From Segetibacter sp. (GTDB lineage: Bacteria; Bacteroidota; Bacteroidia; Chitinophagales; Chitinophagaceae), in the NCBI GenBank assembly GCA_028288485.1, contig JAQBNO010000072.1:1-51847 (forward strand): a stretch of DNA of 51,847 bases, in the 5' to 3' direction. This document shows positions 29,001 to 36,956 of this stretch, piece after piece (position 1 is the stretch's first letter; the number at the start of each line of letters is the position of its first letter). Under the pieces are notes generated by a model that searched no databases, was not told the origin of the DNA, and saw only the letters and a program-made list of their open reading frames with translations. The position numbers and the translations under genes were made by a program.

Positions 29001-29616
29001 GGGTTTTAGGGTCGTCCAGGGTATTCGTCAGTACATACAGATCCAGGTCGCCGTCCTTATCGTAATCAAAGAAAACACCTTGCGTGCTATATCCATCATC
29101 TGCTATTCCATAGCTTTTTGCCGATTCTTTAAAAGTTGGAATACCTTGTTTATTATTTCCCTGGTTAATGTATAACAGGTTTATTCGTCTGCGGGCATCT
29201 TTAAGAAAAGTAGCGCAAACATAGATGTCGAGCCATCCGTCGGCATTAATGTCTGCCACCGAAACGCCGGTACACCATCTTCCCTCGCCGCCTACGCCTG
29301 CTGTTGTAGTAATATCCTGGAATTTCAAGGCGCCTTTATTCAGGTACAACTTATTGGAGACCATGTTCCCGGAAAAATAAATGTCGGCCAACCCGTCGTT
29401 ATTAAAATCACCGATTCCCACACCGCCCCCATTATAGATGTATGCTTCGTTCAGTATATTTAATTTGTCATTTTCGGTAATTATATTTTTAAAATTTACT
29501 CCTGTCTGTAGCGGGGATAGTAATTTAAAAAGTGGCGGATTTTTATCGGTCCACCCTGCCAGGGTTAGGGTAAGCAAAGCAAGAAGTGGAAGGCTCTTCC
29601 ACAAATTATATAGCAT
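26044..29616 (-). CDS. Large VCBS/FG-GAP repeat protein with ASPIC/UnbV domain
   Basis: 1190 residues. A signal-like N-terminus (LPLLALLTLTLAGW) is followed by many FG-GAP/VCBS beta-propeller blades with calcium-loop motifs such as DFNNDGLADIYFSG, DINKDGYPDIYVSND, DLDNDGDLDLVINN and DQDGDLDLFVGG. A central ASPIC/UnbV-type region (GIGATVGIYFEGNKQLYYEH ... HFGIGAATIIDSMRVNWPDG, about 530-610) separates two propellers. Such CRTAC1-like proteins are common in Bacteroidota, often next to SusCD pairs, and are thought to bind glycans or act at the surface; no enzyme activity is established. It stands alone on the minus strand and interrupts the arabinose locus. Confidence 0.92.
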   Translation of the reverse strand: MLYNLWKSLPLLALLTLTLAGWTDKNPPLFKLLSPLQTGVNFKNIITENDKLNILNEAYIYNGGGVGIGDFNNDGLADIYFSGNMVSNKLYLNKGALKFQDITTTAGVGGEGRWCTGVSVADINADGWLDIYVCATFLKDARRRINLLYINQGNNKQGIPTFKESAKSYGIADDGYSTQGVFFDYDKDGDLDLYVLTNTLDDPKTPIQFRPKVTDGSALNTDRLYRNNGNETFTNVSKEAGILIEGWGHAVSVSDINKDGYPDIYVSNDFISNDIFYINNKDGTFTNRINDYFKHTSWFTMGTDIVDINNDGLADVVALDMLPEDNLRKKGMLVGNEYYNYFNNRRYNYQHQYVRNVLQLNSGATPQGHPVFNDVGFMAGIYQTDWSWAPLVADFDNDGFRDVVITNGLPRDVTDLDYISFDNGQGGGKVNTSLKMVDALPVVKVPNYAFKNTGGFMFENTTKAWGLNQPSFSNGGAYADLDNDGDLDLVINNINESSFIYENTLSSKGQIAKQHYLALTISGPGKNPGGIGATVGIYFEGNKQLYYEHQPCRGYLSTVDPKAHFGIGAATIIDSMRVNWPDGKSQLITNIKVNQVIKISYKEANEINEGSPKRMNTALFTNAENITGIRFKHQERDAVDYNIQPTLPHKLSQYGPGIAVGDIDNNGFDDFYIAGAAGNKGVFFLQDANAHFTIDSTRINREINVPTEEMGVLLFDADNDKDLDLYVVCGSYEFSPKHMGNQDRLYFNNGKGQFQWIPEALPVETANGSCVRAADFDQDGDLDLFVGGRSVSGSYPMAPRSFLLKNEGGKFTDVTQQYSPQLANPGMITDALWSDFDQDGKTDLVLTGEWMSITFFKNMSGSFTQVNKSTGIDQHVGWWNSLTAGDFDNDGDIDYVAGNLGLNSHFTATPAEPMLIYSKDLDDNGKLDPMVFCYIKAEDGTRKSFPMHTRDDLVSQLVSIRKRYPTYKAFGRASFNELWSPTDRENAITMRATNMNTSYIENKGNGQFTIKPLPLEAQAAPVYAMATEDVDDDGNLDLLLVGNDYGMEPGGGRHDAFTGLCLKGNGNGNFISLPLAKSGFFVNGDAKGLATVHTAKGEDVVVATQNQDSLKVFSGKVKRTGSTSSWITLNPDDFCADLILANNKKRRMEFYYGSTFLSQSSRKIALPADVVKVVITDFKGNKREVVIDKL

Positions 29617-30080
29617 AGAGTGAATTGTAGTTATCTTCTTTTTTAATTATCCATCCGGAAGTTATCGTAGGGAAATGAAATGAAGTTGCTTTATTTGTTG
29701 ACGAACATCAACTTTCATGGCAACATCGTTGTGTCACTCCCTTGTACTATATATTCAAATGGCATCTTTTCTTAAAGCAAATTTATACTGCCTTAGTTCT
29801 TATGCCATTATTGATTTAGCGGCAATTCCCAAAGAATATATAAATTTTTATTTTTTGAGTTGACTTATACCTGCGAAAATATCCTTATTAAGCCGGCATT
29901 TTATTTCTTTGTAGTCCCTGTATTCTATTTCAATTACAATAATAAAACCCGTTCAAGGTTTAGGTAACTAAGGCAATATAGGGCGTTTCAGCGTTTCTTT
30001 TCAATTTGCGATTGAGGCAGCAGAATGGTAAACAGAACTGATTATTGCTTATTATTACAACAAATTGTCGAATTGGTTAT
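29617..30080. other. Divergent intergenic region
   Basis: 464 bases between two divergent genes. It contains repeat copy 6 (29722-29747) and, on the minus strand, TAAATTTG at 29778-29785, a match to TAnnTTTG that could serve the VCBS gene with a leader of about 150 bases. No clear promoter was found for the plus-strand gene. Confidence 0.4.
29722..29747 (+). repeat. Dispersed intergenic repeat, copy 6
   Basis: AACATCGTTGTGTCACTC followed by CCTTGTAC, then ATATTC in place of the usual TTTATTC. Confidence 0.8.
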
Positions 30081-31430
30081 ATGAAGTGTTTCTACCTGTT
30101 TTTATTCTCTTTTTTCCTGATCTGTTCTGCTTCCGCCCAGCTAAATAAAAAATGGAAGCTGAAGTCGGAAAATCCTGAATTTTTACATCGTTCAATCAAA
30201 CAGGTCACCGATGTTATCGTTCATGATATTTATTCTCCCCCGGTGGCCAGCCGCACCTATGCTTATATAACCATTGCCGGTTATGAAGCTTCGGTTCAAA
30301 GTGACCCAGCATATATTTCTTTTGCCGAACAGTTGCACGATCTTACCCCGGTTCCGACGCCCCCGAAAGATAAAGAGTTAAGTTATTCATTAGCTGCCGC
30401 TCATGCCATTCTTCTCGTTGGCAAAGCCATGGTAATTTCTGAAGAAAAGATTTTAGATTTTGATAAAAAGCTGTTACTGGAGTTTAAAAAATTAGGAGTT
30501 CCGGAACCTGTATTTCGAAACTCTGTTTCTTATGGAAAAATGGTTGCTGATCATATTCTTGCCTGGGCATCGAAAGACAATTATAAGCAAACCCGATCTT
30601 TTCCGAAGTATGACGTTAACGATAATGAGGACAGCTGGAAACCAACTCCGCCTGCTTATATAAAAGCTATAGAGCCACACTGGAGTAAAATCAGGCCATT
30701 TATTATCGATTCAGCCGGGCAATTTAAGCCTGACCCTCCAACCTCGTTCTCAAGTGCAAAAAACAGCAGGTTTTATAAGGAGGCTGAAGATGTTCGTGAA
30801 ATAGGATTGAAACTAACCCCAGAGCAAAAAGAAGTGGCCAATTTCTGGGATTGCAATCCTTTTAAGATGAATATAAAGGGCCATGTGATGTTTGCAACAA
30901 AGAAAATCTCTCCTGGTGGACATTGGATAAACATAACCAGGTTGGCATGCCGTAAAGCAAAGGCCGGTTTGGTTCAAGCAGCCGCTGCATATGCCTGTGT
31001 ATCTGTTACACTTGCCGATGGCTTTATTAGTTGCTGGGATGAAAAATACCGCAGTAATGTTATCAGGCCCGAAACTTACATAAATCAATTTATCGACGAA
31101 AGCTGGGTGCCTTTACTTCAAACGCCCCCTTTCCCCGAATATACCAGCGGTCACAGTGTGATATCCACTGCTTCTGCTATTATGCTCACTAAGATTTTTG
31201 GAGAGAAGTTTTCTTATGCAGATTCAACCGAAATTGAATTTGGATTACCAGTACGAAATTTCAAATCGTTTAATGATGCTGCAGAAGAAGCGGCCATAAG
31301 CCGGTTCTATGGCGGTATCCATTATATGCCAGCCATTAAAAACGGGATGGAAGAAGGAACTAAAATCGGCAGATTTATTTCTGATAAACTAATCGTATTC
31401 AAGCCTCCCGGAGAAGCAAAAAGGAAGTGA
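30081..31430 (+). CDS. Vanadium-dependent haloperoxidase / PAP2 superfamily protein
   Basis: About 449 residues from the ATG at 30081; the open frame reaches a TTG at 30045, but MKCFYLFLFSFFLICSASAQ is a clear signal peptide start. The C-terminal half has the three-part vanadate/phosphate site of the superfamily: K-x-RSNVIRPETY, EYTSGHS with H358, and SRFYGGIHY with H414. Members are either halide-oxidising enzymes or phosphatases. In Bacteroidota, members of this length are usually annotated as vanadium-dependent haloperoxidases, but halide oxidation cannot be judged from sequence. It is expected in the periplasm or outside. It is the only plus-strand gene in the block that interrupts the ara locus. 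Confidence 0.88.
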   Translation: MKCFYLFLFSFFLICSASAQLNKKWKLKSENPEFLHRSIKQVTDVIVHDIYSPPVASRTYAYITIAGYEASVQSDPAYISFAEQLHDLTPVPTPPKDKELSYSLAAAHAILLVGKAMVISEEKILDFDKKLLLEFKKLGVPEPVFRNSVSYGKMVADHILAWASKDNYKQTRSFPKYDVNDNEDSWKPTPPAYIKAIEPHWSKIRPFIIDSAGQFKPDPPTSFSSAKNSRFYKEAEDVREIGLKLTPEQKEVANFWDCNPFKMNIKGHVMFATKKISPGGHWINITRLACRKAKAGLVQAAAAYACVSVTLADGFISCWDEKYRSNVIRPETYINQFIDESWVPLLQTPPFPEYTSGHSVISTASAIMLTKIFGEKFSYADSTEIEFGLPVRNFKSFNDAAEEAAISRFYGGIHYMPAIKNGMEEGTKIGRFISDKLIVFKPPGEAKRK

Positions 31431-31612
31431 AAGAGAAAAGCGTTATTTCAAAGACTTTTGATGATTGTCCCTGTAAGTTTCCTGCGAATTTGGCATTATA
31501 ATCTATTGCTGCATATTGTAGAAAGTGTACAAGTTTGAGATCCTTCGGCAAGTTCAGGGTACCCTTCGACCCTGCCCGGGGCAAGAACTGCCAGGCCGAA
31601 ACACAGGTTACA

Positions 31613-31637
31613 GTACAAGCGAGCGTGGCAACGATGC
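31613..31637 (-). repeat. Dispersed intergenic repeat, copy 7 (diverged)
   Basis: On the minus strand GCATCGTTGCCACGCTCGCT, then TGTAC. The ends are kept while the middle has changed. Confidence 0.6.
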
Positions 31638-31705
31638 AAAATAGTAGCAATGCAGTTTGGCTCAAAAAAAATTGAACCATAAGCAGAGGGAAATATAACA
31701 TGAGT

Positions 31706-31760
31706 TAAAAAACCTGTTTTCAATTTTGCCAATTCCGCCAGCATGAAAACAGGTTTTTTT
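31706..31760. terminator. Bidirectional terminator between convergent genes
   Basis: AAAAACCTGTTTTCA and TGAAAACAGGTTTTT form a 15-bp perfect stem around a 21-base loop, with T runs in both directions. The stem suits both the haloperoxidase gene and the large minus-strand fusion gene. Confidence 0.8.
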
Positions 31761-31784
31761 ATCTTTCTTATTCAACGAAATATA

Positions 31785-34700
31785 TTACCTGGTAACCCTG
31801 AGTATACCATTCATTATTCTCCAATGACCAGGGAACGTGCAAACAAAGGGATAATCACCCGGTGTTGCAGGAGCAATGAATTCGAGTGTTCCATCTTCAC
31901 CCGGGTTGAGCAGTTTTATAAAATGTAACACTTCCGGCATGCGCGGAACATATTGTTTATCTGCGCCATTAGGGTCTCTTGCAAGTGCATCTGCTGCTGC
32001 TCCTACTTTTTGCGTGGTTCCTGGCTTTATTATTACCATGTTATGCTGCATAACGTCAGGATTTTCGAGGTTAATTGTAACCTTTTGACGAGCTTTTACA
32101 GTCAGGAGCGTTTTGTTAAACTTCATAACGTTAGGAACAACCCTGATGTTAATTGTTACTGTCTTCACTGGTTTTGCTGTAGCCGGTTTTGCTGCAGCAG
32201 ATGTAATAACACCGGCAGCAATTGAAGCAATGCCAGCTTTAGCAGGTTTGGGTTTCTTCAATTCAATAGTAGCACTCTGCATGTTGCCAGTGAAATTGTA
32301 AGTTCCTTCATAATCACCCATCCTGTTTTCATTATTGAAATCCTGTGCAACTCTAACCCCCTGAACAAAAGGCTGCTTAAACAAAGCCGGGGCTTTAGAT
32401 TTGGCTACTTCCTTGCCGTCAACATGCAGGCTCATTTCTCCATTAGCTGATAATGTTGCAAGAAAATCAAATCTTTCCGGCAAGGTGTCTGTAGGTATTG
32501 CTTTAAAAGTTTGGCCATCTTGTTTTACTACCATATTAAGTTTGCCATTTTGAATGTAGATTCCATACCCGTTATCCTTTCCGCCCTGCGCCATTATAAC
32601 ACCTTGTAAATCCCTGTTTTCTGCTTTTGAAATCGTTCCTTTAATAATAATTTCTTTCCCTGTTACATCGGGCGGGTACACCATCGTTCCTCTTCGTGGT
32701 AATGAATAAATTTCCTGGCTTAGAGTTTTGGTTATACGGTCAGTAAAACCTGATTGTCCAAGTTCAGGAGAAGGAGGGGGAGATTTTGCGGCTGCAGAAA
32801 GGAAACCTTCTTCATGGGTAATAGCTGCAGCGAGTAAGGCCTTTGATAACCAATCATCATTTCCATTTTCTGGTTTAAGAGATGCTGCAAATATTAATTC
32901 CCCTAGCTTTTGCGATGGTGGTAATGACGTTATAGCTTTTATTACTGCCATGCGGGTATTTAAATTAGGATCGTTAAGTAAACCCTTTGTTTCGATGACA
33001 GTTACGGTTTGTTGATTTTTTGGTAAAACCTCAACAGCCGCTTTTCTGACGGCAGCAGCAGGATGAGACAGAGCTTTAATAGCAACTTGTATTGCTTCAG
33101 CATTTGAACCGTTTAATACACCCATGCCGTGCAGCGTCCATAAAGCATGAACAGCAGGACTATTTAAACCTATAGCATCTACTTTCTGGTTGTTTACTAT
33201 ATTGTAAAGAGCAGGAAGTGCCTGCATATTTTTAGATTCTACTATTAGTCGCTGGGCGGTCATACGCCAAAACATGTTATCATTTTCTAGCGCTGCCAAT
33301 AAACCGGGCAAACTATCTTTCGACAGTTTTATAGGGGCAGCAGTCTGTGCCTTTTTATATATCACCCGGTAAATCCGCCCAAAATTTATATCTCTTAAAG
33401 GACTAATAAAAGCATTGCCTTGTCCTCTGGGCTGCTCTTTGAAGGGCAAAACCATTTCTGACGGTGCCTGCCGTTCTACAAATACGTTGTGTTGAATAAT
33501 GAAATTATACCAGTCGGCCACCCAAACCGCTCCATCAGGTCCAACTTCTGCCTGCACAGGTCCAAACCATTCATCTGAACTGGCCATCAAATTCCAATTA
33601 TCTTTTTCAACAAACCCGGCACCTTTGGGCTCAATAATAGCGCTGTGAAGAAGTCGTACAGTAGGCTCACAAATAAAAGCCATGCGGTTCCAATACTCTT
33701 TTGGAAAACTCCTGGCAGTATAGAGATGATGTCCTGCGGCAGAAGTAAATCCTCCTACAACATCTACTTGTCTTAAATTAGGTGTCATTGTATGCACATC
33801 GTAGTGCCCGTCAATCTTTTGAACCGGAAGTATCGTAGGGGGAGGGTTAGCCGCATCCACGCCTGCATTTGAAAGCGCACGTTGCATATATTTCGCCGGC
33901 ATTGAATAATACGCGCTATGTGTATTGTTTGCAGTAGAAATAAATACATTGTTTTCTTCCGAAAAACCTAAACCCCATGTATTGTTGCTGGTATTTGCGA
34001 GAAATTCAAAATCGGTACCATCGGGTTTTACATGATATACGCCGGTTCTGAAATTTAGAGTCTTACCATCTTTTGTGGTTCCATTAAACCCGGACCCAAC
34101 TACCCCCCATATTTTATTATCGAATCCATATTGCAGGTTTGACGGCCCGAAGTGCGTGTCACCCTTATCCCATCCTGTCATCAGATTTTCGCGAATATCT
34201 GCTTTGTCATCGCCGTTGGTATCCTTCAAAAAGACGAAATACGGAGCCATAGAAACAATGACACCGCCATTGGCGAATACCATGCTGGTAGGAATATTCA
34301 GTTTGTCAGCAAAAACGGTAAATTTATCAGCTTTACCATCGCCATCGGTATCCTCGCAAATTTTAATCCTGTCGTTTGCCGCTCCATCTGTTTCCAGGAA
34401 TGTGTTTGGATAATCAACAGATTCAACGATCCATAACCGACCTCTTTCATCCCATGACATTGCAATTGGGTTTACAATATCGGGCTCACTTGCAAAAAGT
34501 TTCACTTCGAAATCTACAGGAACCTGTGTAAGTTTCATCGAATTCTCGGGGCTCAAAGCTTCCTGCATTTTGGGTACTAAATGGCGCTTTGTAAAATCAC
34601 CTTCAATTTCAGGAGTGTATATTCCAACATTCGTACGACCTAATCTCGCAATCTGGTCTTTTACTTCATCACCTATAGCCCAAAGCACCCCATTATTTAC

Positions 34701-35480
34701 AAGTTTCATAAAGCCGGGCTTGCTCCATGTAGTGTCATTATGACCATAAGCCGTATAAAAAACACGTCCCTTACCCTGCTTACGAATCCATGTCCACGGC
34801 TCACGTGTTGTTCCGTCAACACGTTCCATAAGCACAGTCTTATCAGGGTTTATTTTTTGATGTACATATTTTTCGTCCCATGTTTCAAATTCCGACAAGC
34901 CCTGCATTACAGGATTTGATTTATTTACAATCGTGGCAGTAAAAGTATCTGTAGTTTCTGACTGATATTGGGCACCTACCGTTTTTATATACCATTCTGA
35001 GTTCCGGAAACAACCTGCTGCACTATGAATTGGAATCAACCCTTTTCCACCTTCAACAAAGCTCTTTAACGCAGCTTCCTGCGAAGGTGATATACTATCA
35101 TGATTCGAATAAATAATTAGTCCGTCATATTTATTCAGATTATCTGTATTTAAATCACTCAACTCAGTTGTGTATGTTACATTAACACCTATTTTAAATA
35201 GTGATATAGCAAGCCAGGGTGCATACTTTCCCGCATCATGGTGTTTCCCCACATTGCCTAAAAATAATACTTCCCCTCTCCGGCCACTTTTAAGGCTACC
35301 CTTGCTTCCCTGGTCAGTGTTTTTAATGGAAGTAACATTTGCAGCGCTTCCGGTATTAGCTGTATTATCATTTATAGTAGTATTAGTAGCTGAAGTATTA
35401 CTACCGTTAATACGAAGTCTCTTTGAACAAGCATTGAGGAGCCATAAGCCCGCAATCATCAGTAAAATAACTTTCCTCAT
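31785..35480 (-). CDS. ThuA - beta-propeller dehydrogenase-like - HEAT - cupredoxin fusion lipoprotein
   Basis: 1231 residues. MRKVILLMIAGLWLLNAC is a lipoprotein signal (C18). Domains in order: a ThuA-like fold (about 68-275, GEVLFLGNVGKHHDAG to NGVLWAIGDEV); a PVC-type dehydrogenase-like propeller (about 325-720, from FEVKLFASEPDIVNPIAMSW); HEAT-like helices (about 725-915); a LamG-like sandwich (about 960-1080); and an Ala/Lys-rich linker. Last is an azurin-like cupredoxin (about 1115-1231), whose copper ligands can be read as H1146, C1214, H1219 and M1223, with azurin-like spacing. The related planctomycete-type proteins usually carry a CxxCH heme domain; I find none here. It probably oxidises a sugar or polyol outside the cytoplasm and passes electrons to copper (inference). 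Confidence 0.88.
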   Translation of the reverse strand: MRKVILLMIAGLWLLNACSKRLRINGSNTSATNTTINDNTANTGSAANVTSIKNTDQGSKGSLKSGRRGEVLFLGNVGKHHDAGKYAPWLAISLFKIGVNVTYTTELSDLNTDNLNKYDGLIIYSNHDSISPSQEAALKSFVEGGKGLIPIHSAAGCFRNSEWYIKTVGAQYQSETTDTFTATIVNKSNPVMQGLSEFETWDEKYVHQKINPDKTVLMERVDGTTREPWTWIRKQGKGRVFYTAYGHNDTTWSKPGFMKLVNNGVLWAIGDEVKDQIARLGRTNVGIYTPEIEGDFTKRHLVPKMQEALSPENSMKLTQVPVDFEVKLFASEPDIVNPIAMSWDERGRLWIVESVDYPNTFLETDGAANDRIKICEDTDGDGKADKFTVFADKLNIPTSMVFANGGVIVSMAPYFVFLKDTNGDDKADIRENLMTGWDKGDTHFGPSNLQYGFDNKIWGVVGSGFNGTTKDGKTLNFRTGVYHVKPDGTDFEFLANTSNNTWGLGFSEENNVFISTANNTHSAYYSMPAKYMQRALSNAGVDAANPPPTILPVQKIDGHYDVHTMTPNLRQVDVVGGFTSAAGHHLYTARSFPKEYWNRMAFICEPTVRLLHSAIIEPKGAGFVEKDNWNLMASSDEWFGPVQAEVGPDGAVWVADWYNFIIQHNVFVERQAPSEMVLPFKEQPRGQGNAFISPLRDINFGRIYRVIYKKAQTAAPIKLSKDSLPGLLAALENDNMFWRMTAQRLIVESKNMQALPALYNIVNNQKVDAIGLNSPAVHALWTLHGMGVLNGSNAEAIQVAIKALSHPAAAVRKAAVEVLPKNQQTVTVIETKGLLNDPNLNTRMAVIKAITSLPPSQKLGELIFAASLKPENGNDDWLSKALLAAAITHEEGFLSAAAKSPPPSPELGQSGFTDRITKTLSQEIYSLPRRGTMVYPPDVTGKEIIIKGTISKAENRDLQGVIMAQGGKDNGYGIYIQNGKLNMVVKQDGQTFKAIPTDTLPERFDFLATLSANGEMSLHVDGKEVAKSKAPALFKQPFVQGVRVAQDFNNENRMGDYEGTYNFTGNMQSATIELKKPKPAKAGIASIAAGVITSAAAKPATAKPVKTVTINIRVVPNVMKFNKTLLTVKARQKVTINLENPDVMQHNMVIIKPGTTQKVGAAADALARDPNGADKQYVPRMPEVLHFIKLLNPGEDGTLEFIAPATPGDYPFVCTFPGHWRIMNGILRVTR

Positions 35481-35607
35481 TTTATTAGATATTAAAGTAG
35501 ATAAGAAGATTTAAAAACCATTTTTTGAGAGGGTGATTGAGCTGTAATCGTTAAAATAGGAGTAAGGCGATTCAGTAGTGTTAATTACATTTTGATATAA
35601 TGATCTG

Positions 35608-36460
35608 CTATCGAAACATTTCATGATAAAACCGGAGACCGTCATTTGCAAGTTCGTCGGCACTATTAGCCAACGTACGCCAAATACATGCAGCCGCAGC
35701 AAGTTCTTTTGATGGCGCGCCAAAAGTTTCCAGTACCATTGCACCTTCATAATTGATCTCTTCTAAAGCTTTTTTTATACCTGGCCAATCAATATGTCCC
35801 GTTGCGGCCGTACCCCTGTCACTCTCATTTGCCTGGACATGACGCAGTAATTCTTTACCAACTTTTCTTATTGCATCCGGTATATTTTTTTCTTCAATAT
35901 TGCAATGAAAAGTATCAAGTGAAATTTTAATATTTTCATTTGATACTTCCTGCACTATAGAAAGTGCCTGGTCTACCGTGTTAACCATATCTGTCTCAAA
36001 CCTGTTTAAAGGCTCAATCCCTACTATCACGCCATTGTCGGATGCAATTTTACCGACTTTGATTAAATTTTCAACGCACCATTCTCTTTCCTGTTTTTTT
36101 TGTTCCGGGGATACGATTCTTGTTTTACCAACTGCAGAATAGACAGGACCTGTAAAAACGGGCTATTCATTTCATTAGCAATTTTTATACAATCAACAAT
36201 ATAATTAAACCCGTTTCCCGAACCTTTCAATCAGTTCTTGATAGATCTCTGTCACTTCCAAATGCACCACTTATTGTTACTTTTAGACCCGCATCGTCAA
36301 CCAACCTTTTCAGCTTAACCCAATCAACTAAATCTTTATCCTCAACTGCTACTTCCAATATGTCGTATCCCATTTCTTTTACCTTCTTTATTAAATGGAA
36401 AGAATTGGTATTAAATGGCGAAACCCAAATGAAAGTGCTGGCGCCAAAGAGAATGTTCAT
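35608..36460 (-). pseudogene. Broken sugar phosphate isomerase/epimerase (TIM barrel)
   Basis: Two pieces of one gene can be read. The N-terminal 77 codons (36460-36230, MNILFGASTFIWVSPF to GSDRDLSRTD) end at a TGA (36227-36229). The C-terminal piece (about 36160-35608) carries FTGPVYSAVGKTR, GVIVGIEPLNRFETDM and HVQANESDRG, typical of hydroxypyruvate isomerase/psicose-epimerase-like proteins. Beyond the TGA the same frame continues sensibly (KVRETG), then a base seems lost near 36204-36212, giving FNYIVDCIKIANEMNSP in another frame. A further loss near 36153-36162 restores FTGPVYS. One stop and two frameshifts suggest true decay rather than one sequencing error. The intact protein would have about 284 residues. 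Confidence 0.82.
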
Positions 36461-36956
36461 TGCCGGATATTAAAATAGGAAATTTTTTTTGGATCGTTTC
36501 CCTGCTTTTGCAATAGCTTCTATACCTAAAAAGCTGTTTCAGCTTTGTTTTTAATAATACCGGCGTTAATTTTTCAGAGCATCCTCCTCGCGTCCGATAC
36601 ACGGAACAGTTCGAATTTTTTTTCCTGATAGAACTTGGCTCGCAGTTCTTGTCCTGACCCTGGTTAAGCGTACCTTGACCCTGGTTCAGCGTACCCTGAA
36701 TCTGTCGAAGCGCACCCTAACCCTGTCGAAGCGTACCCTGAACCTGTCCAAGCCTACCCTGACCCTGTCGAAGCGTACCCTGAACGTGTGGACGCGTACC
36801 CTGAACGTGTGGACGCGTACCCTGAACCTGTCGAAGCCTACCCTGACCCTGGTTCAGCGTACCCTGAGCGGAGCCGAAGGGTCGCAATCACTTTGCCTGC
36901 TGCAATAAGCATCAGGGGAGTAGTAGAATTCAAACGGTTTGTAAGCGGTAAAACTT
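36461..36956. other. Intergenic region with tandem array
   Basis: 496 bases between the isomerase pseudogene and the oxidoreductase gene. The 21-bp array fills 36652-36881. TCGCAATCACTT at 36882-36893 resembles the middle of the dispersed repeat. An open frame through the array on the plus strand is a by-product of the 21-bp period. Confidence 0.6.
36652..36881. repeat. 21-bp tandem repeat array, about 11 units
   Basis: Units of TACCCTGAACCTGTCGAAGC plus G or C, starting at 36671, 36692, 36713, 36734, 36755, 36776, 36797, 36818, 36839 and 36860, with a partial unit before. Units vary at the middle (CCTGGTTCAG, CCTGTCGAAG, CGTGTGGACG). Two adjacent units (36776 and 36797) are identical. The last unit ends CCTGAGCGGAGCCGAAGGGT, the form common as a single intergenic repeat in this phylum. 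Confidence 0.92.

Larger units (their letters stand above)
31431..31784. other. Convergent intergenic region
   Basis: Besides the terminator at 31706-31760, this gap contains a CCTTCGGC...TTCAGGGTACCCTTCGACC palindromic piece (31540-31573), related to the units of the 21-bp array at 36652, and repeat copy 7. Confidence 0.5.

Noticed and set aside
36652-36881. CRISPR-like array
   Set aside because: Units follow each other directly with a 21-bp period and no unique spacers; no cas genes are present.
36675-36908. Heptad-repeat protein read through the 21-bp array
   Set aside because: The frame is open only because 21 is divisible by three. There is no plausible start context, signal or domain.
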